A stretch of DNA of 64,000 nucleotides from Clostridiales bacterium FE2011 (GCA_017569305.1 CP069418.1:1922001-1986000), one strand, 5' to 3'; numbered from the stretch's first letter, positions 42,181-50,841 are shown. Translations and numbers: made by a program. Notes: generated by a model from the sequence alone, not told the origin.

Positions 42181-43443
42181 ATGCCTAATTTTTCTCTGGA
42201 CGATGAGGTTTTTTTCCGCGCCGCGGAAAAGTTTCCCACACCCTTCCATCTGTATGATGAGCAGGGAATCCGCCTCCGGGCACGCCGGCTGAAGGCTGCT
42301 TTCGCCTGGTGTAAGGATTTCAGGGAATACTTTGCCGTCAAGGCGCTTCCGAACCCCGCTGTGCTGCGGATCCTGAAGGAAGAAGGCTGCGGCCTGGACT
42401 GCTCTTCCGCTACGGAACTGATGCTGGCCAAGGCCTGCGGTTTCTCCGGTGAAGAGATTATCCTGTCCGCCAACGCCATGCCTCCGGAAGAGTTTGCCCA
42501 GGCCCGGGCACTCGACGCTTTCATTAACCTGGATGACCTTTCAGACGTTGAACTGCTGCGGACCCACGGCGGCTTTCCGTCCTGCGTCTGCCTGCGCTAT
42601 AATCCCGGCGGACAGTTCTCCATCGGCAATACAATCATGGGGAATCCGGGTGAAGCGAAATACGGCATGACCCTGCCCCAGCTGAAGGAAGCCCTGACCG
42701 TGCTGAAAAAGGAAGGAGTCACTTCCTTCGGCCTGCACGCTTTCCTGGCGTCCAATACCATTGACCCCGCCTACTATCCGGGACTGGCGGAGCTGCTCAT
42801 GACCCTGGGACGGGACCTGGCGGCGGAGCTCGGCATGAAGTTCGCCTTTGTGGACCTGTCCGGCGGTATCAGCATTCCTTACAAGCCTGAAGATCAGGAA
42901 CCGGATATCGAACAGGTGGGCGAAGGCGTCCGGAAGGTTTATGAAAAGCTTTTCCCCGAAGGCGGCGTCGCCATCAAGACGGAGCTGGGCCGCTGGATGA
43001 CCGGCCCCTGCGGCTGGCTGGTGACGCATGCGGTGCACGAAAAAAAGATCTACCGGGATTATATCGGCGTGGACGCCTGCGCGGTCAACCTGATGCGCCC
43101 GGCGATGTACGGCGCGTATCATCATGTGACCGTCTGCGGCAAGCGGGATCTTCCCGCGGACCACGTTTACGATATTACCGGCAGTCTTTGTGAGAACAAT
43201 GATAAGTTTGCCTGGGAACGGAAGCTTCCGGAGATTAAGATCGGAGACCTGCTCCTGATTCATGATACCGGTGCCCACGGCTCCGCCATGGGCTATAACT
43301 ACAACGGCCGCCTGCGCGGGGCCGAAGTGCTGTATACTGCGGACGGGGATTACCGGCTGATCCGCCGGGCCGAAACCGCGGCGGATTACTTTGCCACCCT
43401 GGATGTGGATCCGGCTTACAGCACGATTTCTCCCGGGCGGTAA
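42181..43443 (+). CDS. Diaminopimelate decarboxylase-type PLP enzyme
   Basis: A 420-residue fold-type III PLP decarboxylase. Motifs of the LysA/DapDC group are the cofactor Lys in YFAVKALPNP, GLDCSSATEL, the substrate/cofactor motif ELGRWMTGPCGW, CENNDKFA and GAHGSAMGYNYNGRLR. It would convert meso-diaminopimelate to lysine, but related enzymes use other diamino or carboxy substrates and no lysine genes lie nearby. The start at 42181 follows GAGGGGG. Its 3' end overlaps the convergent radical SAM gene by 28 bases. Confidence 0.82.
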   Translation: MPNFSLDDEVFFRAAEKFPTPFHLYDEQGIRLRARRLKAAFAWCKDFREYFAVKALPNPAVLRILKEEGCGLDCSSATELMLAKACGFSGEEIILSANAMPPEEFAQARALDAFINLDDLSDVELLRTHGGFPSCVCLRYNPGGQFSIGNTIMGNPGEAKYGMTLPQLKEALTVLKKEGVTSFGLHAFLASNTIDPAYYPGLAELLMTLGRDLAAELGMKFAFVDLSGGISIPYKPEDQEPDIEQVGEGVRKVYEKLFPEGGVAIKTELGRWMTGPCGWLVTHAVHEKKIYRDYIGVDACAVNLMRPAMYGAYHHVTVCGKRDLPADHVYDITGSLCENNDKFAWERKLPEIKIGDLLLIHDTGAHGSAMGYNYNGRLRGAEVLYTADGDYRLIRRAETAADYFATLDVDPAYSTISPGR

Positions 43444-44582
43444 CCCCGGGGCAGCTCTTCCTCTTCCACGAAGGGAAGGCTTTCATCCTCCAGCGTCGGC
43501 AGGAATGCCTCGTAGGGGATGCATTCAATTTCACGTTCGTAAACGCTCCGGCCGAACCAGCCGCCCTCCCGGGCTGCCAGGTTCAGGTCGCGGGCGATTT
43601 TTGTTTTATTGCTGCAGTCGTGCACGGCGATGGGCCACTTTTCTTCCGCTGCGGTTTTCATAACCTGCAGGGTCAGGTCCCGGCTGATGATGGGACTCAG
43701 GTAGCCCATCCGGCAGAAGTACATCGGCTCCCCGAAGTAGTTGGGCAGGTTGTTGTCGTTCAGATGCAGTTCCGCACAGTTCATAAAGTCGATTCCCGTT
43801 GCGAGGATCTTCTCTTTTTTGTTGTTCAGCGCCTTGAAGAATTCCCTTGTCATGGGCGTCTCGATGCCTACCCGGGGAATGTATTTCTTTGCAATGGCCA
43901 TGGCGTTGATGACCTTGTCCGCGGCGCCGCTGGCACCCAGGTTGAAGCGCAGCTCATCCAGTCCGGCTTCGCCCAGGGCTTTCAGGTTTTCCTCATTGGC
44001 GTTGACGCCGTTGGTATACATATGCTGGTGTACGCCGGCTTCGCGGAAGCGGCGGATGATGCCGTAATACTTTTCAATTTCCATGAAGGGTTCCAGGTAG
44101 ACGTAGGCGATGCCTGTGGGTTTACCCTGCAGGGCAAACAGAAGAGGCAGGTCCTCTTCCCGGTACCGTCCGCCGCCGATTTCCCACAGCCCTTCGCCGA
44201 TGGGTTCGATCTCATCCAGCATGCCGTAGTCATAGCAGAAGGGGCAGGCAAGGTTGCAGCGGTTGGTTTTGCGTACCGCGGAAAGCCCTGTTCCCAGCAG
44301 GCAGCTGCGGCAGCCGGCAGGGAAGTTCTCCTCCGGCCCGACAAACAGGGTGCAGGCGGGAAGGCCGGGTGTCCAGGGCTGGACGCCGGCTGATCCCGGC
44401 ATGACGGCCTTCAGGCCGGGGATGGCGGCCAGGGCTTCTTTCCGGCGTTTTTCCACGGCGGTTTCAATCTGGCTGAATACGGCCAGGGAGATTTCCTGCT
44501 GGCGGCAGCCGAGGGGTTCGTCACCGGGAAGTTCCGCGAAAAACCGGAACCAGGTCAGGGCGTCTTTTTTGGAGATTTTCAT
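43416..44582 (-). CDS. Radical SAM protein, unknown substrate
   Basis: A 388-residue radical SAM enzyme with the cluster motif CNLACPFC (CxxxCxxC, near residue 108-115) and an extra upstream pair CRSC (about 91-94). The core runs to about residue 300 (YVYLEPFMEIEKYY, HMYTNGVNA, LDELRFNLGAS). It lacks a clear SPASM domain. No peptide precursor or dedicated partner is adjacent, so the reaction is not predictable. AAAGGACAG precedes the ATG. The gene converges on the DapDC-type gene with overlapping ends. Confidence 0.85.
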   Translation of the reverse strand: MKISKKDALTWFRFFAELPGDEPLGCRQQEISLAVFSQIETAVEKRRKEALAAIPGLKAVMPGSAGVQPWTPGLPACTLFVGPEENFPAGCRSCLLGTGLSAVRKTNRCNLACPFCYDYGMLDEIEPIGEGLWEIGGGRYREEDLPLLFALQGKPTGIAYVYLEPFMEIEKYYGIIRRFREAGVHQHMYTNGVNANEENLKALGEAGLDELRFNLGASGAADKVINAMAIAKKYIPRVGIETPMTREFFKALNNKKEKILATGIDFMNCAELHLNDNNLPNYFGEPMYFCRMGYLSPIISRDLTLQVMKTAAEEKWPIAVHDCSNKTKIARDLNLAAREGGWFGRSVYEREIECIPYEAFLPTLEDESLPFVEEEELPRGYRPGEIVL

Positions 44583-44626
44583 GGGCTTTCTGTCCTTTCA
44601 GATGTTACAGAATCATTGCGTTTTTA

Positions 44627-44655
44627 TTGACAAAATCGGCACATTCCGGTATCAT
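44627..44655 (+). promoter_or_regulatory. Promoter of the SH3 protein gene
   Basis: Consensus TTGACA (44627-44632), 17 bases, TATCAT (44650-44655). Confidence 0.7.
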
Positions 44656-44721
44656 TAATCTGTTTGAATCAGCCTGGCATACAGGCCGGAAGGCCGGAAA
44701 CTGAAGGGAGAACACGTACGG

Positions 44722-45714
44722 ATGAAACGGAGGAATCAGACCCGGGGGAAGCTGTTTTTGCTGACGCTCTGCGTTTGTTTCTTCCTGTGTGTTTGTGCTG
44801 CCGCCCTGGCTTCCGGTGTTGAAACGGATGAGGACGGCGGCGTCTGGGATTACGACAAGGGAACCTATACGGATCCGACCGGCAAGGTGCATGAGATTAC
44901 GCCCGGCGGCGTACAGGAAGATAACCCCAGATCCAGCACCGTGGATAATCCGGACGGCAGCAAGACCGTTGTTACCACGGACAAGGATCCGGTGAAAAAC
45001 CCGGATGGCGGCATGGAAGTGGAATCCGGGCAGATTCAGAGCCAGGAACCGGAAGTTACGCGTGCCCCTCTCGTCGGAGAGGAATGGGATGCGCTGCTGG
45101 CCGGTGTGGCTGCCAAGAACGGGACGGATACACCGACGGTGTGGACGGATCCCGCCACAGGGGAAGCCCATTCCGTACAGGTGAAGTACATGGGTATCGG
45201 CCGCTCCATGATCGTGGTGAACGGCGAAAGCAAACTTGTGAATACCGTTGACCTGAAATGGGAAACGACCGCGCCTGAAGATAAAGTGCTTGCGGCTGTC
45301 AGCGCGCCGAAGCTTGGCTATGCCTGGCTGCGGAAGGACGCAAGCAGCAGCATGAAGAATCCGAAGATCCAGCAGATCCGTACGGATACCGTGCTCCGCG
45401 TGATCGGAACGGGGAAGAACTGGACCCTGGTGGACTGTGACGGCCTGCGGGGATATGTGCAGACGTCCTCGCTGGAGTTCTTCTGCAACGACCACACGGA
45501 TTTTGAGGCCGGGGTGGTTTCCGTCAAGGGAAGAACCAAGGGCAATGACAGCGTTCATGCCCGCTCCCGGGACCGGGGACGCCGTGATCTTGGGGAATAT
45601 AAACTGGGAACGCCCATTACCGTCTTTGATATCATTGATGAATGGGCCGAGGTGGATATCTGCGGCTGGCACGGTATGATCCTCAGCAAATATGTGACGA
45701 TCATAAACGAATGA
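44722..45714 (+). CDS. Secreted protein with two SH3-like domains
   Basis: A 330-residue exported protein. The signal peptide ends near residue 31 (FFLCVCAAALA-SG). An Asp/Gly/Pro-rich low-complexity region follows (about 35-125), then a short unknown domain. Two bacterial SH3-type modules lie at the C-terminus (about 195-255, with WTLVDCDGLRGYVQTSSL; and 265-330, with WAEVDICGWHGMILSKYV). Such modules bind cell wall peptides. There is no LPXTG or enzyme domain. GAAGGGAG precedes the start. Confidence 0.75.
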   Translation: MKRRNQTRGKLFLLTLCVCFFLCVCAAALASGVETDEDGGVWDYDKGTYTDPTGKVHEITPGGVQEDNPRSSTVDNPDGSKTVVTTDKDPVKNPDGGMEVESGQIQSQEPEVTRAPLVGEEWDALLAGVAAKNGTDTPTVWTDPATGEAHSVQVKYMGIGRSMIVVNGESKLVNTVDLKWETTAPEDKVLAAVSAPKLGYAWLRKDASSSMKNPKIQQIRTDTVLRVIGTGKNWTLVDCDGLRGYVQTSSLEFFCNDHTDFEAGVVSVKGRTKGNDSVHARSRDRGRRDLGEYKLGTPITVFDIIDEWAEVDICGWHGMILSKYVTIINE

Positions 45715-45716
45715 TC

Positions 45717-45743
45717 AATTCATAATTCACAATTCATAATTAT
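45717..45743. repeat. Family 1 repeat, reverse orientation
   Basis: Starts 3 bases after the SH3 gene stop and leads into the terminator. Confidence 0.7.
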
Positions 45744-45747
45744 TTTG

Positions 45748-45778
45748 TCAGCCTGATCCTTTACGGTCAGGCTGATAA
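45748..45778 (+). terminator. Terminator of the SH3 gene
   Basis: TCAGCCTGA-TCCTTTACGG-TCAGGCTGA stem, then TAATAT; may also serve the minus-strand deacetylase gene. Confidence 0.6.
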
Positions 45779-45836
45779 TATATCTATGCAATACATAACG
45801 TCAGTGGTTCACGTGTTCCGGGAAACCGGCAGAAAT

Positions 45837-45872
45837 AATTCTGAATTCTGAATTCTTAATTCTGAATTAATT
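45837..45872. repeat. Family 2 repeat, reverse orientation
   Basis: AATTCTGAATTCTGAATTC-type copy whose end overlaps the last codons of the deacetylase gene (Asn and stop). Confidence 0.7.
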
Positions 45873-47087
45873 ACCGATGTTCTCGAAGAAATCATCCTTG
45901 GCTTCGTCCGGTCCTACAGTAGTTCTGTACAGGCCGAACAGGCTGTTGTCCCAGGGACCCCAGTCTTCCACATGATAATCCGTAGCCTGCTGGCTGATAT
46001 GGCAGCGGAAGCCGTCCTCTGCCACTTCGAAGGAGGTCTTTCCGCCGAAGGCTTCCAGCGGCTGGCGCCAGTCCATATCGATTACATTTTCTTTCCAAAG
46101 GTGCAGGTAGCATTTCGGCGTATCCCAGGTTCCGTATTTTTTGGCGGACTTGGGGAATTTGTTTTCATTTGCGGCATATTCCACACAGTGCATGGCCGCG
46201 TCTCCGCACACCCGGTGGGCGCCGTGGCCGTATTCGCCCTGCAGATCGTGGGCCAGCAGCACGTCCGGCTGGAACCGCCGGATCCACTCTGTGACTACCT
46301 CATAGACATGGTTTTTACTCCAGTGTTTATACTGCTTGCTCAGCGAATAGGAAAATGCATCCTTGAAGCTGCCGTAGGCCGGATAGTTCCGTACGCCGCA
46401 GGTCCACAGGCAGTCCAGCAGTTCCAGCCGGCGGTAGGGCATGGAGGGAACCATCATGCAGACCTGGCAGATTTTCTTTTCCTCACCAGCGTACCGGGGC
46501 AGCGTACCGCCGAACCACAGCACTTCGTCGTCCTGGTGGGCTACCAGCAGCATCAGATCGGCTTTTTCCGCGCAGGGCTGCCACTGCTGTGCTTCCGGCG
46601 GTGTTTCGCCGGGACCGTAGATCCGCAGCTCCGCCATGTTGAAGTGGCGCCTTTCTCCGGGGGCGTTTCCCACCCGGAAAACGGTGGTGCCTTCCGGCAG
46701 CGGCAGGTATTCCGCCAGGTAGTTACCTTCTGTATGACCGGCGTCGGTCCAGTTTCCGCTCTCGTCTTTCACCTGCACGCCCCAGGCATGGGGATGCTCA
46801 TACCACTGCACCATGACGCCGGAAGCGCTCTGGCCGTCGGGTACGGTCACTTCCACATAACCCTTATCGCCGTTATTGGTCTTCCAGTAAGTCTTGTAGT
46901 TCCGGTCCTTGCAGGTGTTGAAGGATTTCCGGCCGGAGCCGGCGTTGAACTTGCAGGAACTTGTGATGTCTTTTGCAGGTTCCGCAGCCGCGGCTGTAAA
47001 GCAAAAAAGGGCCGCGATCAGCACCATCGCGGCGAACAGTCCAAGGTGTCTGTACCAGCTCTTTGCGCTCAACTCAATACGCTCCAT
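45867..47087 (-). CDS. Exported PIG-L (LmbE-like) deacetylase with discoidin-like domain
   Basis: A 406-residue zinc-dependent N-acetylglucosaminyl deacetylase-type protein. A signal anchor (LFAAMVLIAALFCFTAAAA) is followed by a beta-sandwich F5/8 type C-like carbohydrate-binding domain (about 40-155), then the PIG-L domain with the zinc motif AHQDDE and the distal HDLQGEYGHGAH. It probably removes acetyl groups from surface or environmental glycans. The ATG at 47087 has no site and sits on a family 1 repeat. A TTG five codons in (47072), with GGAG before it, is an alternative start. Confidence 0.85.
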   Translation of the reverse strand: MERIELSAKSWYRHLGLFAAMVLIAALFCFTAAAAEPAKDITSSCKFNAGSGRKSFNTCKDRNYKTYWKTNNGDKGYVEVTVPDGQSASGVMVQWYEHPHAWGVQVKDESGNWTDAGHTEGNYLAEYLPLPEGTTVFRVGNAPGERRHFNMAELRIYGPGETPPEAQQWQPCAEKADLMLLVAHQDDEVLWFGGTLPRYAGEEKKICQVCMMVPSMPYRRLELLDCLWTCGVRNYPAYGSFKDAFSYSLSKQYKHWSKNHVYEVVTEWIRRFQPDVLLAHDLQGEYGHGAHRVCGDAAMHCVEYAANENKFPKSAKKYGTWDTPKCYLHLWKENVIDMDWRQPLEAFGGKTSFEVAEDGFRCHISQQATDYHVEDWGPWDNSLFGLYRTTVGPDEAKDDFFENIGN

Positions 47088-47092
47088 TTATC

Positions 47093-47123
47093 AATTCATA
47101 ATTCACAATTCATAATTCATAAT
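47093..47123. repeat. Family 1 repeat, reverse orientation
   Basis: Abuts the deacetylase start. Inverted partner of 47211; 87 bases lie between them, including CTCCAT/ATGGAG. Confidence 0.75.
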
Positions 47124-47210
47124 GTAAGTTACTTTTCTCCATATACACTGAATGGAGCAGATGCTGTATGCTTACCTGACGGAATCATCTTATTCGGTTC
47201 ACAGTTCATA

Positions 47211-47243
47211 TAATTATGAATTGTGAATTATGAATTATGAATT
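47211..47243. repeat. Family 1 repeat, forward orientation
   Basis: TAATTATGAATTGTGAATTA-type copy just after the J-domain gene. Confidence 0.75.
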
Positions 47244-47248
47244 CCATC

Positions 47249-47776
47249 TTATCTTCTGACCAGGTGTTTGAATACTTTCTTCACTTTTCCCGGCAGCTTC
47301 CGGGCTTTTTGCTGTGCCACGGCGGCTGCCAGCGCGCCTGCCCGGAAAACGTTGTTGTCCGGATCCAGTCTCACGGCTTCCCGGAAGGACTGATGGGCAC
47401 TGTCGTATTCTTCCATGGCCATCAGGACCTTACCCTGCATGTAATACCATTCTCCGTCTCGCTTCTCACAGCGCACCAGGCTGCGCAGGGCGCCTTCCGG
47501 ATTATCCTTTGCCATCGCCCGCTGGGCCATCAGGATAGACTCGGCACTGGAAAGCTCGGGGGTTACTGTATTGACACCGGTCCGCGGGGAGGCCAGGCGC
47601 AGGGCTTCTTCATAAGCCAGGTTCAGCGCGACCATCCGCGTCTGGGCGGCTTCTTTTTCGGCCGGATCCGTGATCATGTCGGGATGGCACTTTCGGGCCA
47701 GTGTCCGGTACGCACTCCGGATCTCATCCGGGGTGGCTAGTCCCTTCAGACCCAGGACCTCAAAGGGATTGTTCAT
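47249..47776 (-). CDS. J-domain protein with TPR-like C-terminus
   Basis: A 175-residue DnaJ-type co-chaperone. The J domain (residues 1-65, NPFEVLGLKGLATPDEIRSAYRTLARKCHPD) retains the HPD tripeptide that stimulates Hsp70. The rest has tetratricopeptide-like helices (EWYYMQGKVLMAMEEYDSAHQSFREAVRLDPDN), with no Gly/Phe or zinc-finger region, so it is a class III J protein. It follows murA by 18 bases on the same strand, with GAGAGGTG before the ATG, and is probably cotranscribed. Confidence 0.85.
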   Translation of the reverse strand: MNNPFEVLGLKGLATPDEIRSAYRTLARKCHPDMITDPAEKEAAQTRMVALNLAYEEALRLASPRTGVNTVTPELSSAESILMAQRAMAKDNPEGALRSLVRCEKRDGEWYYMQGKVLMAMEEYDSAHQSFREAVRLDPDNNVFRAGALAAAVAQQKARKLPGKVKKVFKHLVRR

Positions 47777-47794
47777 AACATTGCACCTCTCAGG

Positions 47795-49057
47795 TCACAG
47801 GGCGGACTCCCGCCTGATCTCCGCTCCGAGGGAACGGAGTTTGTCTTCAATATGTTCATAACCCCGGTCGATATAGTGGGGTTCATAAATCTCGGAAGTT
47901 CCCCTCGCCATCAGGGCGGCCACAATCAGGGCGGCGCCGGCCCGGAGGTCGGAGGCGGTCATCGGGGCGCCGTAAAGCTCCGGTACGCCTTCAATGATGG
48001 CGGTGCGGTCCATGACGCGTACATGCGCGCCCATGCGGCGGATTTCATCCAGGTGGCGGAACCGCTGCTCAAAGATGGTTTCTGTCACCAGGCTGGTTCC
48101 CTTGGCCGTGGTCAGCAGGGCGCTCATGGGCTGCTGCAGGTCGGTGGGGAAGCCGGGATATACCTGGGTTTTCACGTTGATGGCACGGCGGGGGCCGACC
48201 ACATGCACCCGGATGGCGTCATCGCTGTCCGTGACCTTCACGCCCATTTCCAGCAGCTTTGCGCTCAGGGCGTCCATATGGGTGGGGATGCAGCCGTCGA
48301 TAATCACGTCTCCGCCTGTCGCGGCGGCGGCGATCATCAATGTGCCGGTTTCAATCTGATCGGGAATGACGGCGTAGGTGCTGCCGTGCAGGCGCTGCAC
48401 GCCGCGGATACGGATAATATCGGTACCGGCACCCTTGATCTTTGCGCCCATACTGTTCAGGAAGTTCGCAAGGTCAACGATGTGCGGTTCTTTTGCCGCG
48501 TTGTATATGAAGGTCTGGCCCTTCGCTTTTACGGCGGCCAGCATAACGTTTACTGTGGCGCCGACCGTGACCATGTCAAAGAAAACGTCGCCGCCGGTCA
48601 GGGTGCCTTCGGCCGTCAGCATGCCGCCGATTTCTTCAGCTTCCGCGCCGATGGAGCGGAAACCCTTCAAATGCTGGTCCACCGGGCGGGAACCGATCTC
48701 ACAGCCGCCGGGGGTGGGAACCCGCGCCTTGCCGCAGCGTCCCAGCAGGGCGCCCAGCAGGTAATAACTGGCACGCAGACGCTGGGCATTGTGGTAGGAG
48801 ATCTCCACGCCCTCTGCGGGCCGGGGATCCACATGCATACAGCGCCCGGGTTCGTAGTCCACTTTCGCGCCAAGCTCAACCAGGATATCCGCCAGCGCGT
48901 GGACGTCTTCAATATCGGGAAGATTTTCGATGGTGCAGGGCTCGTCGCTCAGCAGGGTAGCAGGAATTACTGCAACGGCGGTGTTCTTGCCGCCGCTGAC
49001 CCGGACCTCACCTTCCAGTGCGTGTCCGCCGGTGATCAGCATCCGCTCTTTACCCAT
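47795..49057 (-). CDS. murA: UDP-N-acetylglucosamine 1-carboxyvinyltransferase
   Basis: Catalyses the first step of peptidoglycan synthesis, transferring enolpyruvate from PEP to UDP-GlcNAc. It is 420 residues with two similar domains. The N-terminus has VRVSGGKNTAVAVIPATLLSDEP. The catalytic Cys lies in PGGCEIGSRPVDQH, as in fosfomycin-sensitive enzymes. The C-terminus has ERGYEHIEDKLRSLGAEI (here DRGYEHIEDK). GGAGGAGTG precedes the start. Firmicutes often have two MurA paralogs; which this is cannot be told. It heads an operon with the J-domain gene. Confidence 0.95.
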   Translation of the reverse strand: MGKERMLITGGHALEGEVRVSGGKNTAVAVIPATLLSDEPCTIENLPDIEDVHALADILVELGAKVDYEPGRCMHVDPRPAEGVEISYHNAQRLRASYYLLGALLGRCGKARVPTPGGCEIGSRPVDQHLKGFRSIGAEAEEIGGMLTAEGTLTGGDVFFDMVTVGATVNVMLAAVKAKGQTFIYNAAKEPHIVDLANFLNSMGAKIKGAGTDIIRIRGVQRLHGSTYAVIPDQIETGTLMIAAAATGGDVIIDGCIPTHMDALSAKLLEMGVKVTDSDDAIRVHVVGPRRAINVKTQVYPGFPTDLQQPMSALLTTAKGTSLVTETIFEQRFRHLDEIRRMGAHVRVMDRTAIIEGVPELYGAPMTASDLRAGAALIVAALMARGTSEIYEPHYIDRGYEHIEDKLRSLGAEIRRESAL

Positions 49058-49092
49058 CCGGTTTCACTCCTCCGATTCTTTCCTGTTCAATT

Positions 49093-49121
49093 ATTATACA
49101 CTTTTCGACTTCTGCTGACAA
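49093..49121 (-). promoter_or_regulatory. murA promoter
   Basis: Minus strand TTGTCA (49116-49121), 17 bases, TATAAT (49093-49098). It is back to back with the solute-binding protein promoter, 13 bases apart. Confidence 0.7.
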
Positions 49122-49134
49122 GATGAACGGCTCG

Positions 49135-49163
49135 TTGCCGGCTGACCGGTTGTATGGTACAAT
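49135..49163 (+). promoter_or_regulatory. Promoter of the solute-binding protein gene
   Basis: TTGCCG (49135-49140), 17 bases, TACAAT (49158-49163), with an extended -10 TG. It sets transcription start near 49170, so the in-frame ATG at 49173 would be almost leaderless. Confidence 0.65.
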
Positions 49164-49205
49164 ATATCTGTTATGGGAAAAACAGGAAACGGGGGATCTG
49201 CCGCT

Positions 49206-50288
49206 ATGAAGAGGCTTGCTGCTTTGCTGATTGTGCTGTGCATGCTCCTGTCTGCCGCGGGTGCCACAGCCGGAAATGAGCAGGTGCAGGGAGAAATAGT
49301 CATCTATTCCTCTATGTACCAGTTTGTGCTGGATATGCTGGATGAAGCGCTCCGGGAGGAATTCCCCAACCTGAAACCCGGGAATAACGGCAGCTTCTTT
49401 GTTTACGGCGGGACCAGCCGGCTGATCAACCAGATTTACGGGGAAATGGAAGACGGCGTGCTCGGCTGCGATATGCTGCTGGTGGCGGAGCCTGCCCTGA
49501 GCCTGGAACTGAAGGACGCGGAGTACCTGGAACCGGTGGAGGTTCCGGATGCTGCCTCGCTGCTCCGCTTTCCCTATGATGAGGACGGATACTGGTATCC
49601 TGTCCGCGTCTGTAATATGATTCTGGCATATAACCCGGAACTGGAGGCCCGGTGGGCGGAGAAGGGCGTAACGGTTCCGAAGACCTTTAAGGATTTTGCG
49701 TCAGACCGCAGCCTGAAGGGCGTTATTGCCATGGGGGATCCGCTGAGCAGCGGTACCACCTTTGCCGCGGTAGCTTCCCTGACCCAGTCCGGCCACTACG
49801 GGCGCCAGTACCTGAAGGGCCTGGCGGCCAACGAGATACAGATCATCTCAGGCTCTGATTCCATCGCGAAGATTCGCAGCGGGGAAATTGCCGCCGCCAT
49901 GATCCTGGAAGAGTCCGTGCTGAAGGCCCTGAAGGACGCGGAAGACCAGGGCGTGCCCCTGACGAACCTGGCCTGCATCTATCCGGAGGACGGGGTGATC
50001 CTGATCCCCTCCACCGTGATGACGGTATCCGACGCCCACAGCAAAAACGCCAATGCGGAAGCCTGCAAAGCGGTGGAACAGTGGTTCCTCAGCGAACCGG
50101 CCCAGAAGCTGATCCTGAACGGCTATATGCATTCCGTTTTTGCGAATATGAACCAGATCCCTTACGGCTCTGTGGATACCGAAGAGCTGATCGCGAAGGA
50201 TATGGGCGTCAACTGGGAAAATGTTTACCACAGCCGGGAAGAAATCAATCTTGCCTGGATGGATATTGTTGCCAACCGGCTGAACTGA
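49206..50288 (+). CDS. ABC transporter substrate-binding protein (iron(III)/family 1 type), orphan
   Basis: A 360-residue exported binding protein with a signal peptide (MKRLAALLIVLCMLLSAAGATA). The mature part follows the FbpA/AfuA-like pattern: GEIVIYSSMYQFVLDMLDEALREEFPN, FFVYGGTSRLINQIYGEM, MGDPLSSGTTFAAVASL, and a C-terminal VEQWFLSEPAQKLILNGYMHSVF. It probably binds a metal, phosphonate or polyamine-like ligand. No permease or ATPase gene is adjacent, so the rest of the transporter is elsewhere or absent. The start at 49206 follows GGGGGAT. Confidence 0.82.
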   Translation: MKRLAALLIVLCMLLSAAGATAGNEQVQGEIVIYSSMYQFVLDMLDEALREEFPNLKPGNNGSFFVYGGTSRLINQIYGEMEDGVLGCDMLLVAEPALSLELKDAEYLEPVEVPDAASLLRFPYDEDGYWYPVRVCNMILAYNPELEARWAEKGVTVPKTFKDFASDRSLKGVIAMGDPLSSGTTFAAVASLTQSGHYGRQYLKGLAANEIQIISGSDSIAKIRSGEIAAAMILEESVLKALKDAEDQGVPLTNLACIYPEDGVILIPSTVMTVSDAHSKNANAEACKAVEQWFLSEPAQKLILNGYMHSVFANMNQIPYGSVDTEELIAKDMGVNWENVYHSREEINLAWMDIVANRLN

Positions 50289-50347
50289 GTTTTGACCGGG
50301 TGATCAGCAAAAAAAATGATCCTGTTTCAGGCATTATAATTTATACG

Positions 50348-50385
50348 TTTTTGAGCATCCGGGGTCACCCGGATGCTCAAAAAAT
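50348..50385. terminator. Bidirectional terminator after the binding protein gene
   Basis: TTTTTGAGCATCCGGG-GTCA-CCCGGATGCTCAAAAAA, near-perfect stem with T and A runs. Confidence 0.85.
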
Positions 50386-50410
50386 ACCGATTCAGTACCA
50401 AGGAAGGTCT

Positions 50411-50439
50411 TGCCTTTTTTCACAAGATGGAGTAGACTC
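50411..50439 (+). promoter_or_regulatory. Promoter of the 47-residue ORF
   Basis: TTGCCT (50411-50416), 17 bases, TAGACT (50434-50439). Confidence 0.45.
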
Positions 50440-50498
50440 TCTTCCAGAAGTGTGCCAGATATGGGTGAATCCGATTCGAAAGAGAGAGGGATTGTTTC

Positions 50499-50642
50499 AT
50501 GCGGGAAAATGAGCCTCAGAATACGGCAGAAGCCATAAAAAAACCCCGGGAGACGGATCATCCCTGGGTAGATCTGCCCGTAGAAGATGACTCCCTGGGC
50601 GAATCAGTTCGTTACAGTCTGGATGAGATTCGGTACGCCTGA
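50499..50642 (+). CDS. 47-residue acidic small protein
   Basis: Begins MRENEPQNTAEAIKKPRE and ends VRYSLDEIRYA. AGAGAGAGGG lies about 8 bases upstream, and a promoter candidate lies at 50411. It is acidic, without membrane helix or cysteine. It ends 2 bases before the stop of a 44-residue membrane micro-protein on the other strand. Function unknown; the ordered promoter, site, ORF arrangement is the support. Confidence 0.5.
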   Translation: MRENEPQNTAEAIKKPRETDHPWVDLPVEDDSLGESVRYSLDEIRYA

Positions 50643-50644
50643 TC

Positions 50645-50779
50645 TCAGGCTTCAGAATCGTCATCTCCGGTCTGCTTGATGCCGGTGACGGCACTGACGG
50701 CGGAGACCACGCAGATAATGACGGCGATAATCGCCACGAAAAGAACTACGCTGATTGCAACAATCGTTCCGGTTTCCAT
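50645..50779 (-). CDS. 44-residue single-pass membrane micro-protein
   Basis: Reads METGTIVAISVVLFVAIIAV, continues as a single hydrophobic helix to about residue 30, and ends in an acidic tail (GDDDSEA). GAGGAGCG precedes the ATG by 8 bases, and a consensus extended -10 promoter stands at 50813-50841. It is too short for standard gene finding. Small bitopic proteins of this kind often modulate larger membrane complexes, but no partner can be named. Confidence 0.65.
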   Translation of the reverse strand: METGTIVAISVVLFVAIIAVIICVVSAVSAVTGIKQTGDDDSEA

Positions 50780-50812
50780 AAACAGAGCGCTCCTCTTCCA
50801 TAAACTGAATGA

Positions 50813-50841
50813 ATTATATCACGAACCGCCCCGGGGTACAA
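50813..50841 (-). promoter_or_regulatory. Promoter of the 44-residue membrane protein
   Basis: Minus strand TTGTAC (50836-50841), 17 bases, TATAAT (50813-50818), with an extended -10 TG. It is embedded in the terminator-like hairpin of the preceding gene. Confidence 0.65.
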
